Source: Gemmobacter caeruleus
GTDB taxonomy: Bacteria; Pseudomonadota; Alphaproteobacteria; Rhodobacterales; Rhodobacteraceae
Length of the DNA: 64,000 nt
Assembly: GCF_008271655.1 (NCBI RefSeq)
Contig: NZ_VKKX01000053.1
Span: 45,121 to 109,120, forward strand
Direction of reading: 5' to 3'
Part shown: positions 32,994 to 41,199 of the stretch, piece after piece
Layout of the letters: each line of letters begins with the position of its first letter
Position numbering within the stretch: the first letter of the stretch is position 1
The notes under the pieces: model-generated
The model's database searches: none
Seen by the model: only the letters and a program-made list of their open reading frames with translations
Told to the model about the DNA's origin: nothing
Translations under genes and position numbers: made by a program

Positions 32994-34333
32994 GGGCGCC
33001 GCGCAGCCTTCAGGGGCGGCTGGGGCTGTGGCTGGGCCTCACGCTCACCCTGATCTGGATCGCGGCGGCCAGCCTGACCGCCCTGATCGCCCGCAACGAG
33101 ATCGAAGAGGTCTTCGACTCGGCCCTTGCCGAAACCGCGCAGCGCATCCTGCCGCTGGCCGTCGTCGATATCCTCGGCCGCGAGGAGGAGGGTATCCGAC
33201 AGCGCCTAGCCGCCATTCGCGGCCATGAGGAGTTCTTTACCTATATCGTGCGCGACCCGATGGGGCGCATCCTGCTGCAATCGCATGCCGCCGATCCGGC
33301 AATCTTTCCCGCATGGGAAGGGCGCGGCTTTGGCCAGACCGCGACGCACCGGCTCTATAACGATGCGGCGGTGCGCGACACGATCCGCATCACCGTGGCC
33401 GAACCGCTGGACCATCGCGCCGGTATCGCGCGCGAATTGCTGATGGGGCTGGGCCTGCCCCTCCTGATCGTGCTGCCGCTGGCCCTGCTGGGCATCGCGC
33501 TCGCGCTCCGCGCCAGCCTCGCGCCGCTGCGCCGCTTTCGCGATGCGCTTGCCGCCCGGGGCGCGCGCGACCTGCGGCCGGTGATCCCCGGCGATCTGCC
33601 CGCCGAAATCGCGCCGGTGGCGGAGACGCTGAACGGCCTGCTGGCCCGGCTCTCGGCCGCGCTGGAGGCCGAGCGCAGCTTTGCCGCCAATGCCGCGCAT
33701 GAGCTGCGCACCCCGCTGGCCGGCGCCATTGCGCAGGCGCAACGCATCCAGACCGAAACCGCAGACCCCGAGGCCCGCGCCCGCGCCTCCGGGATCGAGA
33801 CCACGCTCAAGCGCCTGACCCGCCTGTCGGAACGGCTGATGCAGCTGGCCCGGGCCGAGGGCGGTCGGCTCCGGCGTGACACGACCGGCGATCTGCGCCC
33901 CCTCGCCCGGCTGATCGTCGATGAACTGGCGCGCGGCGAGGACGCCGGCGACCTGCGCCTGACACTGCCCGCCGCGCCGGTGCTGTCCGATCTTGACCCC
34001 GACGCCTTTGCAATCCTGCTGCGCAACCTGGTGGAAAATGCCCTGCGCCATGGCGCGCCCGACAGAAAGGTCGAGGTGACGCTCGCCCCCGATGGCATGC
34101 TCAGCGTCGGCAATGACGGGGCGGTCGTGGCGCCGGATCAGCTGGCCCGGCTGACCGGTCGGTTTGAAAGAGCCGGAACCGCCCGCGATGGAAGCGGCCT
34201 CGGCCTGGCCATCGTGGCGGCCATCGCGGAACGGACGGGCGGGCGGCTTGAATTGCGCTCGCCCCGCCCCGGCCATGCCACCGGCTTCGAGGCCCGCTTC
34301 ATCCCCCCCGCGCCAGGCAACCGGCCAGAATGA
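32990..34333 (+). CDS. Two-component sensor histidine kinase
   Basis: 447 residues. Two membrane helices (residues about 10-32 and 150-172) flank a periplasmic sensor domain. The HisKA motif FAANAAHELRTPLAGAIAQ, the N-box LLRNLVENALRHG and the G-box DGSGLGLAIVAAIAERTGGRL are intact. It is the partner of the upstream regulator. The signal is unknown; a redox or metal stress linked to the adjacent flavin operon and PepSY protein is inferred. Confidence 0.92.
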   Translation: MRAPRSLQGRLGLWLGLTLTLIWIAAASLTALIARNEIEEVFDSALAETAQRILPLAVVDILGREEEGIRQRLAAIRGHEEFFTYIVRDPMGRILLQSHAADPAIFPAWEGRGFGQTATHRLYNDAAVRDTIRITVAEPLDHRAGIARELLMGLGLPLLIVLPLALLGIALALRASLAPLRRFRDALAARGARDLRPVIPGDLPAEIAPVAETLNGLLARLSAALEAERSFAANAAHELRTPLAGAIAQAQRIQTETADPEARARASGIETTLKRLTRLSERLMQLARAEGGRLRRDTTGDLRPLARLIVDELARGEDAGDLRLTLPAAPVLSDLDPDAFAILLRNLVENALRHGAPDRKVEVTLAPDGMLSVGNDGAVVAPDQLARLTGRFERAGTARDGSGLGLAIVAAIAERTGGRLELRSPRPGHATGFEARFIPPAPGNRPE

Positions 34334-34742
34334 CCGCGACCGTCCAAGGCCTTCGGTGCAGGGGCGCGGATCACAAGCCGGTCATATATCGAATACCCTG
34401 GAGGGCAGAGATGCTGCGTTCGCAAAGGGATGCCTGAACCTGCCCGCATTCCGCCGACCCGGTCCCGCGCCACAGTCGATACGATCCAGGCGAGAAAATC
34501 CTAAGTGAAGTGGACCGGCTTCAATGATCGCTACCTCCCGGCGATTGCCTCGAAGAGTCGTCGCAAGGCAAAGCTGCGGCCGATCGATAACACGGTTTAT
34601 GCTGAGCGGATGATTATGCGGAGCCGTCCGAGCGTTGGTATCGCAAGTGTCTGACTGGCATTTGTTTTCCGGCCTGCATCTGTCAGCATAATCGGATTGT
34701 CCTTCGTGAGGCGCCGCGGTGGCGCCCTTCACGGAGGAACCC
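34334..34742. other. Gene-poor region between the kinase gene and the integrase remnant
   Basis: About 400 bp. No convincing gene. A GTG-initiated 49-codon frame at 34505-34654 (opening VKWTGFNDRYLPAIASKSRR) is basic and could be a transposase or other gene fragment, but no family is recognised. G+C is lower than in the flanks. GGCGCC-type short repeats at 34710-34725 lie before the remnant start. Confidence 0.4.
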
Positions 34743-35177
34743 ATGAACGAACACGATACGCCGGTCAGACGACGGCGGCTTCTGGATGCCGGGCCACATC
34801 AACCGATGCTCGAGGGCTACGGTCAGCATCTTGCCGGAACCGGGCTTTCGCCGGTCTCGGTCCGCATCCATCTGGGCTCGGCTCTGCATTTCCTGGCTTG
34901 GCTCGTCCAGAGCGGCATCGCGCTGGATCATGCCGGGCCGGATATCGTCGATCCGCACGGTATTCAGTTTGGCGACGGAATGCCGAAGCTCAAGGGGCTG
35001 GCGCAGTACGCAGAACGCTTCGGCGACCAGTATCGTCGGATCGAGGCCGTTGCGAAGATCGGCGACAAGTTCCGTGTTCTGGACCTGAAGGAAGCCCCGA
35101 CGCGCGCGTCGGTCTCTGCCGCGACAACCATCAAGGCTCTGTATGAAAGCGCGGATGCATTCGATTACTTGCCCTAA
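34743..35177 (+). pseudogene. Truncated tyrosine integrase (N-terminal SAM-like domain only)
   Basis: 144 residues from the ATG at 34743, with AGGAA upstream. Residues about 18-65 (PMLEGYGQHLAGTGLSPVSVRIHLGSALHFLAWLVQSG) look like the N-terminal DNA-binding domain of a phage-type integrase. No catalytic R-HxxR-Y domain follows; the second half (MPKLKGLAQYAERFGDQYRR and beyond) is unrelated. It lies just outside the left att site of the downstream element and is probably a remnant of an earlier insertion. Confidence 0.55.
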
Positions 35178-35441
35178 CCATTACGAAGTTCGATGCCAGT
35201 TCCCTGCGGCATGGATACGGCTTTCACAACGGCTACTATTGATCTGTGGCTCAAAACCCTTCATTATCAGTGGCTTGATCGGCTTAACCGGGCCCGGCGC
35301 GGTTAACAGGTCCGGAGAATATCGGCCCGGAGAGAACGCGTGTGCGCCCTTCGTGGCGCGGGCCAGTTAACAGCCCCTGCCGCATAACCCTCGAAAACAA
35401 GGAGAAAATCCGGCCAGAGCCGGATCGGGAGAACGCTTTCG
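35178..35441. other. Non-coding stretch left of attL
   Basis: No convincing gene in about 260 bp. It contains an inverted repeat TTAACCG (35284-35290) and CGGTTAA (35300-35306), a further GTTAAC near 35368, and the minus-strand terminator at 35409. Confidence 0.45.
35409..35426 (-). terminator. Terminator, probably the original tRNA-Ser terminator
   Basis: Minus-strand arms ATCCGGC and GCCGGAT with a 4-nt loop, followed by TTTCT. It would lie about 30 nt past the tRNA-Ser 3' end if the 7-kb element were removed. Confidence 0.65.
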
Positions 35442-35466
35442 CAAGGGCAAGTGGCGGACAGAGAGG
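35442..35466 (+). repeat. attL (25-bp direct repeat)
   Basis: Identical to 42388-42412. Contains GGCAAGTGGCGGACAGAG, of which TGGCGGACAGAG is the reverse of the tRNA-Ser 3' end. Confidence 0.88.
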
Positions 35467-35481
35467 CCGCCATTGTCGCGC

Positions 35482-35579
35482 TGCATCGCATTGCATCCCG
35501 TTAGAGTGTTGCAGGTAAATTCACGCAGAGTCAGAAGGTTACAGGATGAAGTCATTCGCAACCCATTGCATCGCATTGC
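35482..35579 (+). repeat. Paired 13-bp repeats near attL
   Basis: TGCATCGCATTGC occurs at 35482-35494 and 35567-35579, between attL and the integrase. They may be integrase or excisionase binding sites (inference). Confidence 0.5.
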
Positions 35580-35594
35580 TTGGAGTGATAATCT

Positions 35595-35615
35595 TTTAGG
35601 CGGATAGGTTGGCGG
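35595..35615 (+). repeat. Arm-type repeat near attL
   Basis: A 21-bp sequence with core GGCGGATAGGTTGGCGG is identical to 42331-42351 near the other end, in the same orientation. It is 8 bp before the integrase start. A candidate integrase arm site or regulatory site. Confidence 0.6.
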
Positions 35616-35622
35616 ATATGAC

Positions 35623-36933
35623 ATGCCCCGAATTGCTAAAGAACTCGGACCACTGGACATTAAGCGCGCCGTGCATGGCGGCGGGCGCGGCAATGACTTC
35701 CTACCCGTTGGCGGGGTGCCGGGGCTGCTGTTGCAGGTGACGCCCACGGGCGGCAAGACTTGGGTCTTGCGCATCACCATCGCGGGCAAGCGGGCCGAGA
35801 TCGGTCTGGGCGGCTATCCCACTGTAACCCTCGCACAGGCCCGCGACAAAGCCCGTGAGGCGCGCGACCAGATCAGCCGCGGCGTTGACCCACGGGCCGA
35901 ACGCCGCGCCGCCCGTGCCGCCCTGGCCTTGGCTGCAAACCGGAGTATGACTTTTGCCGAGGCGATGGACAAATTCCTAGACGCCAAGCTGGACGCCTTC
36001 CGCAATGAAAAGCACAAGGCGCAATGGCGCAGCACCTTGAAAGCATACGCCCTTCCCCAGATCGGGGCCTTGGCCGTCTCGGACATTGATACTGCGGCTG
36101 TCTTGCGGGTGCTGCAACCGATCTGGGCCACCAAGACCGAAACCGCTTCCCGCCTTCGCGGGCGGATTGAGGCCGTTCTGTCTTGGGCCACGGTGTCGGG
36201 CTACAGGTCGGGCGACAACCCGGCGCGCTGGGCTGGCAACCTGAAAGAGCTTCTGCCCGCGCCTGCCAAGCTGGCTGGCGGCGACAATCAACCGGCCCTG
36301 AATCTAGACCACGCGCCGGCATGGTTTGCCGAACTGCGCACCCGCGAAGGCTTCGGCGCGCGGGCCTTGGAATTTCTGACCATGACGGCCGCCCGATCCG
36401 GCGAGGTGCGGGGCGCGACGTGGGAGGAGATCGACTTGGACCGCGCCCTGTGGACCATCCCTGCCCAGCGCATGAAAATGAAGCGAGAACACAAGGTGCC
36501 GCTGTCACCTGCCGCTGTGGCGCTTCTGGAGGCTCTGCCAAGGCTGGACCGGAACCCGCTGGTGTTTCCGGCGGCACGGGGCGGGGAACTGTCCGACATG
36601 ACCCTGAGTGCCACCATGAGGCGCATTCACGAAGCCAAGGCCGAGCGGGACGGCGACAAGGAAACCGGGGGCTATCGGGATCCCCGCAACAAACGCGCCG
36701 CCGTGCCGCATGGTCTGCGTAGCACCTTCCGCGACTGGGTGGCCGAGCGCACGCAATATCCCGGCGAAATGGCCGAGGTGGCCTTGGCCCACAAGATCAG
36801 CAACGCCGTGGAAGCCGCGTATCGGCGCGGTGACATGGTGGAGAAACGCCGCCGCCTCATGGCCGATTGGTCGGGCTTCCTGGCCGGGGCCGAGGCAAAG
36901 GGCAACGTGGTGAAGCTGGGGGCGCGGACGTAA
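35623..36933 (+). CDS. Tyrosine integrase, P4-like (DUF4102 N-terminal domain)
   Basis: 436 residues. The N-terminal DUF4102 domain (residues 1-90) has GLLLQVTPTGGKTWVLRI and IGLGGYPTVTLAQARDKA. The SAM-like domain follows. Catalytic residues: Arg in TAARSGEVRGATW, HGLRSTFRDW (HxxR), and the nucleophile Tyr in AAYRRGDMVEKRRRLMADW. It integrates the element at tRNA-Ser. It sits at the left end reading inward, 156 bp from attL. Its stop overlaps the next start (TAATG). Confidence 0.94.
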   Translation: MPRIAKELGPLDIKRAVHGGGRGNDFLPVGGVPGLLLQVTPTGGKTWVLRITIAGKRAEIGLGGYPTVTLAQARDKAREARDQISRGVDPRAERRAARAALALAANRSMTFAEAMDKFLDAKLDAFRNEKHKAQWRSTLKAYALPQIGALAVSDIDTAAVLRVLQPIWATKTETASRLRGRIEAVLSWATVSGYRSGDNPARWAGNLKELLPAPAKLAGGDNQPALNLDHAPAWFAELRTREGFGARALEFLTMTAARSGEVRGATWEEIDLDRALWTIPAQRMKMKREHKVPLSPAAVALLEALPRLDRNPLVFPAARGGELSDMTLSATMRRIHEAKAERDGDKETGGYRDPRNKRAAVPHGLRSTFRDWVAERTQYPGEMAEVALAHKISNAVEAAYRRGDMVEKRRRLMADWSGFLAGAEAKGNVVKLGART

Positions 36934-37640
36934 TGCCCAAAGAGCCGCAGAAGGCCGCACAAAGACGGGAAGAAAAGTTTAGGCTCGCGGTTTCATTCGC
37001 GGCCGACCATTTGGCAGATCAGGACCGCAGCGGCCGCCTCGATCATTTGGCCTATGACTGGGATACTTTGATTGAACTGTTTGGAAAGCGAAAGATCAGA
37101 ACTTTACATGCGATATGGGACTCAACGCTGCCCGAGCGAAGGGAAGCAAAAGCCCAGGTGATTGCAGAGAGGTCCTACCGCGACCCGCTTCATTTCCACG
37201 TCGCCCGCGGCTTCGTTGCTGAAATGGTCGGCAAAGGGGAGGTTTTGCCGATCTGTCTGCAAGAGTGGGCCGCGCAGCTTATCGGCGGGACCGCGCCGCC
37301 GGCGCCCACGAAGCGCCCGCATACCCCGCACCAGCATCGCAATAGGGCATTGGTCTTAGGCCTTCTGGTTGAGCGTTTGCGTGTTGAACTGAGAATCAAC
37401 CCGACGAGAAGCCCATCTTCTCCCCCTCATTCGGGCTGTGATGCCGTCGCAGATGCATGGAACGGCCTCGTTCGCGGATTTGATCGGGATCGAAAACGAG
37501 CCTTCCCCCGCCAGACGTATGAGACCGTTCGAAACTGCTACTTTGATGGCAAGAAAATTGCAGAGCTAGAAATTCGCCAGCTTCGCGCCTTCAATGAATG
37601 GATAGCCTCGCGCCCAGAGGTTCCGCCGCGAAAAGACTGA
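36933..37640 (+). CDS. Hypothetical protein of the integrative element
   Basis: 235 residues from the ATG at 36933, which overlaps the integrase stop. It is charged and helical, with a His/Pro-rich central segment (PPAPTKRPHTPHQHRNRA) joining two helical halves (RREEKFRLAVSFAADHLAD at the start; QTYETVRNCYFDGKKIAEL at the end). No family is recognised. Codon use is more AT-rich than core genes. Genes at this place in satellites are often accessory (defence, toxin) genes, but nothing in the sequence shows that. An upstream in-frame start (36867) inside the integrase is rejected. Confidence 0.7.
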   Translation: MPKEPQKAAQRREEKFRLAVSFAADHLADQDRSGRLDHLAYDWDTLIELFGKRKIRTLHAIWDSTLPERREAKAQVIAERSYRDPLHFHVARGFVAEMVGKGEVLPICLQEWAAQLIGGTAPPAPTKRPHTPHQHRNRALVLGLLVERLRVELRINPTRSPSSPPHSGCDAVADAWNGLVRGFDRDRKRAFPRQTYETVRNCYFDGKKIAELEIRQLRAFNEWIASRPEVPPRKD

Positions 37641-37743
37641 CCCGATCTTTGGAAAGATAGAGCGCCGCGTCTTTGAAATGACGCGCTAGATTTTGGGCTT
37701 CACATTGCACCCCATCAACCGCCGTTGAATGAGGGATGCACGA

Positions 37744-37959
37744 ATGCCGAAGCACGTTCAAAGCCAAGCTGACCGCCGCCCCGCCTATGCCAGCGATGCC
37801 GCTCTTGCCGCCCATTTTGGGGTGAACAAGGCGACCATCTGGGGATGGGTGAAGCGCAACAATTTCCCCCAGCCCGTGAAGCTGTCGCGGCAAATGACGC
37901 GCTGGCGCTGGGATGATGTTGCGGAATGGGAAGCCGCCCAGCGCGCCGCGGCCGCCTGA
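37744..37959 (+). CDS. AlpA/excisionase-like helix-turn-helix protein
   Basis: 71 residues. A winged-helix MerR/AlpA-type DNA-binding domain is visible: DAALAAHFGVNKATIWGWVKRNNFPQPVKLS, followed by RWRWDDVAEWEAAQRA. AlpA-like proteins regulate integrase genes or act in excision. The start at 37744 is favoured by GAGGG upstream; an in-frame ATG at 37729 is possible. Confidence 0.82.
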   Translation: MPKHVQSQADRRPAYASDAALAAHFGVNKATIWGWVKRNNFPQPVKLSRQMTRWRWDDVAEWEAAQRAAAA

Positions 37960-38070
37960 CGGAAAACCGCCACCCCTCGCACAGGGTAGCGGCCTATTCG
38001 GTGGGGGCATTCGGGATGCCACAAGATATAGCGCCTTGCCTCTGTGCCTGCAACGAAAAGGCACGAGCAG

Positions 38071-38145
38071 ATGACAGAACACGGATTTTTCAGCAGCGAC
38101 AGCCAAGTGAAATGGGCCTGCACAGGATTGGAGGGCCGCGCATGA
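38071..38145 (+). CDS. Micro-ORF, 24 residues
   Basis: Reads MTEHGFFSSDSQVKWACTGL and four more residues. Its stop overlaps the next ATG by ATGA, and that gene overlaps the primase-like gene in the same way. The ribosome site is weak. The linked overlaps support it; the function is unknown. Confidence 0.4.
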   Translation: MTEHGFFSSDSQVKWACTGLEGRA

Positions 38146-38243
38146 CGCCGCTGCAACTCCAAACCGCCCGCCTTCGCGCGGCCTATGGCATGACCGAGGC
38201 GCAGGCCCACGCCTTCGCGGTGCTGATCTGGGGGGCCGCATGA
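38142..38243 (+). CDS. Micro-ORF, 33 residues, upstream of the primase-like gene
   Basis: Reads MTPLQLQTARLRAAYGMTEA then QAHAFAVLIWGAA. A strong GGAGGG lies 8 nt upstream and it overlaps the toprim gene start by ATGA (38240-38243). Amphipathic; the function is unknown. Translational coupling suggests it sets primase expression or partners with it. Confidence 0.6.
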   Translation: MTPLQLQTARLRAAYGMTEAQAHAFAVLIWGAA

Positions 38244-39103
38244 GTGACGCTGAAACCCTCACGCGGCAACTGGGCGGGGAATGGCGGGGCTTTCGTGGCT
38301 CTGCCCCCTGCCCGGTCTGTCAGCCCGAGCGCCGGGCCGATCAACGCGCGCTGTCACTGCGCCATGAAGGCGGGCGGCTGCTGGCCTTCTGTCATAAGCA
38401 GGGGTGCAGCTTCCGCGCGATACTGGACGCGGCGGGGCTGCCTGCCGAGGCCCTGACACTGGACACCCACGCCCAGCGCGAAGCAGAGGCCAAGCGCGCG
38501 ACCTATGACGCCGAACAAATGGCGAAGGCGGCGCGGCTCTGGTCATCGGCCCGCCCGATCCGGGGCAGCAAGGGCGAAGCCTATTTGCGCGGGCGGGGCA
38601 TCACCTGCCCGCTTCCCGAGGCCCTTCGCTGGGCGCATGACGCTTACCACGGGCCAAGCGCGCGCTTCCTGCCTGCGATGGTGGCGCGCGTCAGCACGGG
38701 GGCGGTGCATCGGACGTTCTTTGACCGATCCGGGGCGCGGCTGGGCGATAGCGCAAAGATGATGCTGGGGGCCTGTGCTGGGGGCGCTGTGCCGCTGGTG
38801 CAAGGCGCTGGGCCTCTGGTGGTGGCCGAGGGTATCGAAACCGCCCTGAGCCTTGCCTGTGGCCTTCTGGACGGGCCTGCGACGATCTGGGCGGCGCTGT
38901 CTGCCCCCGGCCTTCGCGCGCTGCACCTGCCGCCCCAGCCGGGGGAAATCCTGATAGCCCAGGACAATGACCCGGCAGGCATTGCGGCGGGGCAGGTTCT
39001 GGCAGGGCGGGCCTTCGCGCTGGGCTGGAAGGTGGCGACCCTGACGCCGCCTGATGGCTTCAAAGACTGGAATGATGTATTGCGCGGGGGCGCTGTTGCA
39101 TGA
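38240..39103 (+). CDS. Primase-like protein with zinc-binding and toprim domains
   Basis: 287 residues. The N-terminal zinc-binding region has CPVCQPERRA, then a LAFCHKQGC Cys pair, as in phage P4-type and DUF7146 primases. A toprim domain follows with VVAEGIETALSLACG and ILIAQDNDPAGIAAGQ. It would prime replication of the element. It overlaps the next gene, the RepA-like ATPase, by ATGA (39100-39103). No helicase domain is fused here; it is encoded separately. Confidence 0.85.
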   Translation: MSDAETLTRQLGGEWRGFRGSAPCPVCQPERRADQRALSLRHEGGRLLAFCHKQGCSFRAILDAAGLPAEALTLDTHAQREAEAKRATYDAEQMAKAARLWSSARPIRGSKGEAYLRGRGITCPLPEALRWAHDAYHGPSARFLPAMVARVSTGAVHRTFFDRSGARLGDSAKMMLGACAGGAVPLVQGAGPLVVAEGIETALSLACGLLDGPATIWAALSAPGLRALHLPPQPGEILIAQDNDPAGIAAGQVLAGRAFALGWKVATLTPPDGFKDWNDVLRGGAVA

Positions 39104-40278
39104 CGATAATCAAACCCGTTCCCTATCCGGCGCGACCCGAGGGCTTCACCCCTTGGGAAGTGACCGACCCCGCCCGCATCCCCCGCACGCGCTTTGTCTA
39201 TGGTGACAGCTACGCGGCGGGATACCTGACAGTCACCTTTGCCGCCCCCAAGACAGGCAAGAGCCTTCTTGCCATGGCCGAGGCGATAGACGCGGCATCG
39301 GGCCGGGGCTTCCTGACAGGGGCCGCCGCCGATCCGCAGCGCGTGCTATACTTCAACGCCGAAGATGACCAAGACGTGTTGAACGCCCGCGCCTTTGCGG
39401 TGCTGCAAGAACATGGCATCGGGCAAGACGCGATTGCAGGGAGGTTCTTTGTCGTGTCCGGGGTGCCTGCCGAGCGTCAGCTTGTGCTGTTGCGCGGCGA
39501 AAAGGCCGAAATCAACGAAGGGGCCTTTGACATCCTGACCGACCTATTCCAGCGCGAGGGCATCGCCTTGGCGGTGTTTGACCCCCTGCAAGACCTGAGC
39601 CAGAGCCCGGAAACGAACGAAGCCTTCCGGGCGCTGGGCGGGCGCATCCGTCGCCTTGCTGCCGAAACCGGGGTGGCGGTGGGGCTGGTGCATCACACGC
39701 GCAAGCCCAGCGCGGGGGTGGCTGCCACGCTGGACGATGGCCGGGGCGGCTCTGCCCTGCGCGGGGTGGCGCGGTTCAATCGGCTGTTGCTGCCGATGAC
39801 CGAGGCCGAAGGCGCACAATCCGGGGTGGATGACTTCCGGCGATACTTCCGCATTGCCGAGGCCGAGAGCAATCTTGCCCCGCCGTCATCGGCCCGGAAC
39901 CAATGGTTCGAGAAGGTGGGGGTGCCGATTGGCAACGGTGGGCATTACCCCACGGTGCGGCCTTGGGTCTGGCCGGAAGCCTTCGCCGGGGTGACAGTGA
40001 ATGACGCCTGCAAGGTCAGGGCCGCGATTGCAGCCCGCGCCGCCGATGACCTGCCGCCCCGTGAAAGCCAGCAAGCGAAGGATTGGGCCGGGCTGGTGGT
40101 GGCCGAGGTGCTGGGGCTGGACGCATCCAAGAAAAGCGACAAGGCCCGCATTGCCGCGATGTTGCGCAAATGGATCGAAACCGGGGTGTTGATGGTGGAG
40201 GTCTTGCCCCATGGCGAGAAGGGCAAAACAGCGCCTTTCGTGTTCGCTGGGCCGAACAATCCGGGGGCCGAGGAATGA
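39100..40278 (+). CDS. RepA-like AAA family ATPase/helicase
   Basis: 392 residues. Walker A AAPKTGKSLLAMAEAID is near residue 50, and Walker B LAVFDPLQDLSQSP near 160, in the RecA-like fold used by RepA/DnaB-type hexameric helicases (AAA_25 group). RLAAETGVAVGLVHHTRKP follows. The C-terminus is charged. With the toprim gene upstream and the iteron/hairpin region downstream, it probably unwinds the element's origin. It could also be a transposition-like ATPase, but context favours replication. Confidence 0.83.
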   Translation: MTIIKPVPYPARPEGFTPWEVTDPARIPRTRFVYGDSYAAGYLTVTFAAPKTGKSLLAMAEAIDAASGRGFLTGAAADPQRVLYFNAEDDQDVLNARAFAVLQEHGIGQDAIAGRFFVVSGVPAERQLVLLRGEKAEINEGAFDILTDLFQREGIALAVFDPLQDLSQSPETNEAFRALGGRIRRLAAETGVAVGLVHHTRKPSAGVAATLDDGRGGSALRGVARFNRLLLPMTEAEGAQSGVDDFRRYFRIAEAESNLAPPSSARNQWFEKVGVPIGNGGHYPTVRPWVWPEAFAGVTVNDACKVRAAIAARAADDLPPRESQQAKDWAGLVVAEVLGLDASKKSDKARIAAMLRKWIETGVLMVEVLPHGEKGKTAPFVFAGPNNPGAEE

Positions 40279-40286
40279 ACCGCCTT

Positions 40287-40422
40287 CCCCCACTTACCCC
40301 CACTTACCCCCACCTGCCCCCCCACTTGGCAAAACCCCTTACACCACCCCCCACCCCCACCTTCTATAGGGGTGTGGGGGTGGGGGGGGGGAGAATGTAG
40401 CGCCCCCACTTCCCCCCCACTT
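40287..40422 (+). other. Candidate origin: C-rich iterons flanking a large hairpin
   Basis: Four tandem about-10-bp repeats of CCCCCACTTA type (40287-40328) are followed by a hairpin and then two more CCCCCACTT copies (40403 and 40414). The hairpin has perfect 14-bp arms, CCCCCCACCCCCAC at 40347-40360 and GTGGGGGTGGGGGG at 40374-40387, with a 13-nt AT-containing loop. It lies right after the helicase gene, typical for a replicon origin. The G-rich strand could form a quadruplex. Confidence 0.6.
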
Positions 40423-40495
40423 CGGCATTTCCAAGCCGACCGAAACCGGGCCGCAAATCACCGCGAAAAATGCAGATCAAGGAAGGCCCAGCGCA

Positions 40496-40909
40496 ATGAA
40501 CCGTGAAGCCCGCCGCGCCATGAGGCGCAACGCCCCCGCCATGGCCGACAAGCTGGCGAAATGCTGTCTCGACTTCCAGGGCGCCGGGCTGGTGGCGGTG
40601 ACAGACCCCAAGGCCATTGCCGCCCTGCGCCGCGCCTTCCGCCTCATGATCGAGGCCGGGGGCAAACCCGTGGCCGTGCCTGTGTCAGAGCAAGAGGCCG
40701 AGGGCTTCCCGCACCACGCCGCGAGCCGGATCGAGGGCGGAGTGTCTTGGCTGGCCGTGGGCTTGGACCCGTCGCGCCGGGGGGCCTATGCCCTGCAATC
40801 TGCGACGAGCAATGTCAGAGCCGCCGCCCATGACGCCGCCAAGGAAAAGGCACTGGCAAAACTCGCCCTGATCTGTGCGTCGCGGGGCTTCCCGTATGTG
40901 CAGGGGTGA
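40496..40909 (+). CDS. Hypothetical protein of the integrative element
   Basis: 137 residues. Basic N-terminus (MNREARRAMRRNAPAMADKL), then a mixed alpha/beta middle (FRLMIEAGGKPVAVPVSEQEAEGFPHHAAS) and a helical C-terminus. No family recognised. It lies downstream of the iteron region. An AAGGAAGG purine stretch lies 12 to 20 nt before the start. Confidence 0.65.
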   Translation: MNREARRAMRRNAPAMADKLAKCCLDFQGAGLVAVTDPKAIAALRRAFRLMIEAGGKPVAVPVSEQEAEGFPHHAASRIEGGVSWLAVGLDPSRRGAYALQSATSNVRAAAHDAAKEKALAKLALICASRGFPYVQG

Positions 40910-41199
40910 ACATCACATGATGCACCACGGCGCCACCCTCAACCGCGTCTCGGGTCCTTCGAGAGGGGGTTCCATATGAGGGGGCGCGAGGCTCACCGCG
41001 TTTCTAGGCACAGACCACCCTAAAGGGGGTTGGCACTGTTGAACCTGCACACAGATTGGCAGGATGCGCCAAGGCTTGTCATTTCGGGCCGCTGCATCCC
41101 CGTTATTCGGCGAGTGGGTAAACCCCGAAACCGCGCGGCTTTTCAACTCCTTGCAGAGCGCGGCGCGGACTATCTCCAACCTTCAAAAGGGGAAACCCC
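40910..41199. other. Gap between two unknown genes of the element
   Basis: About 290 bp. Nothing recognised; short GC-rich stretches and an AAAAGGGGAAA ribosome site at its end. Four- to six-base inverted repeats are present but not striking. Confidence 0.4.

Noticed and set aside
35178..35441. Minus-strand open frames between 35,284 and 35,496 as a gene
   Set aside because: No ribosome site, overlap with attL and terminator, and no domain.
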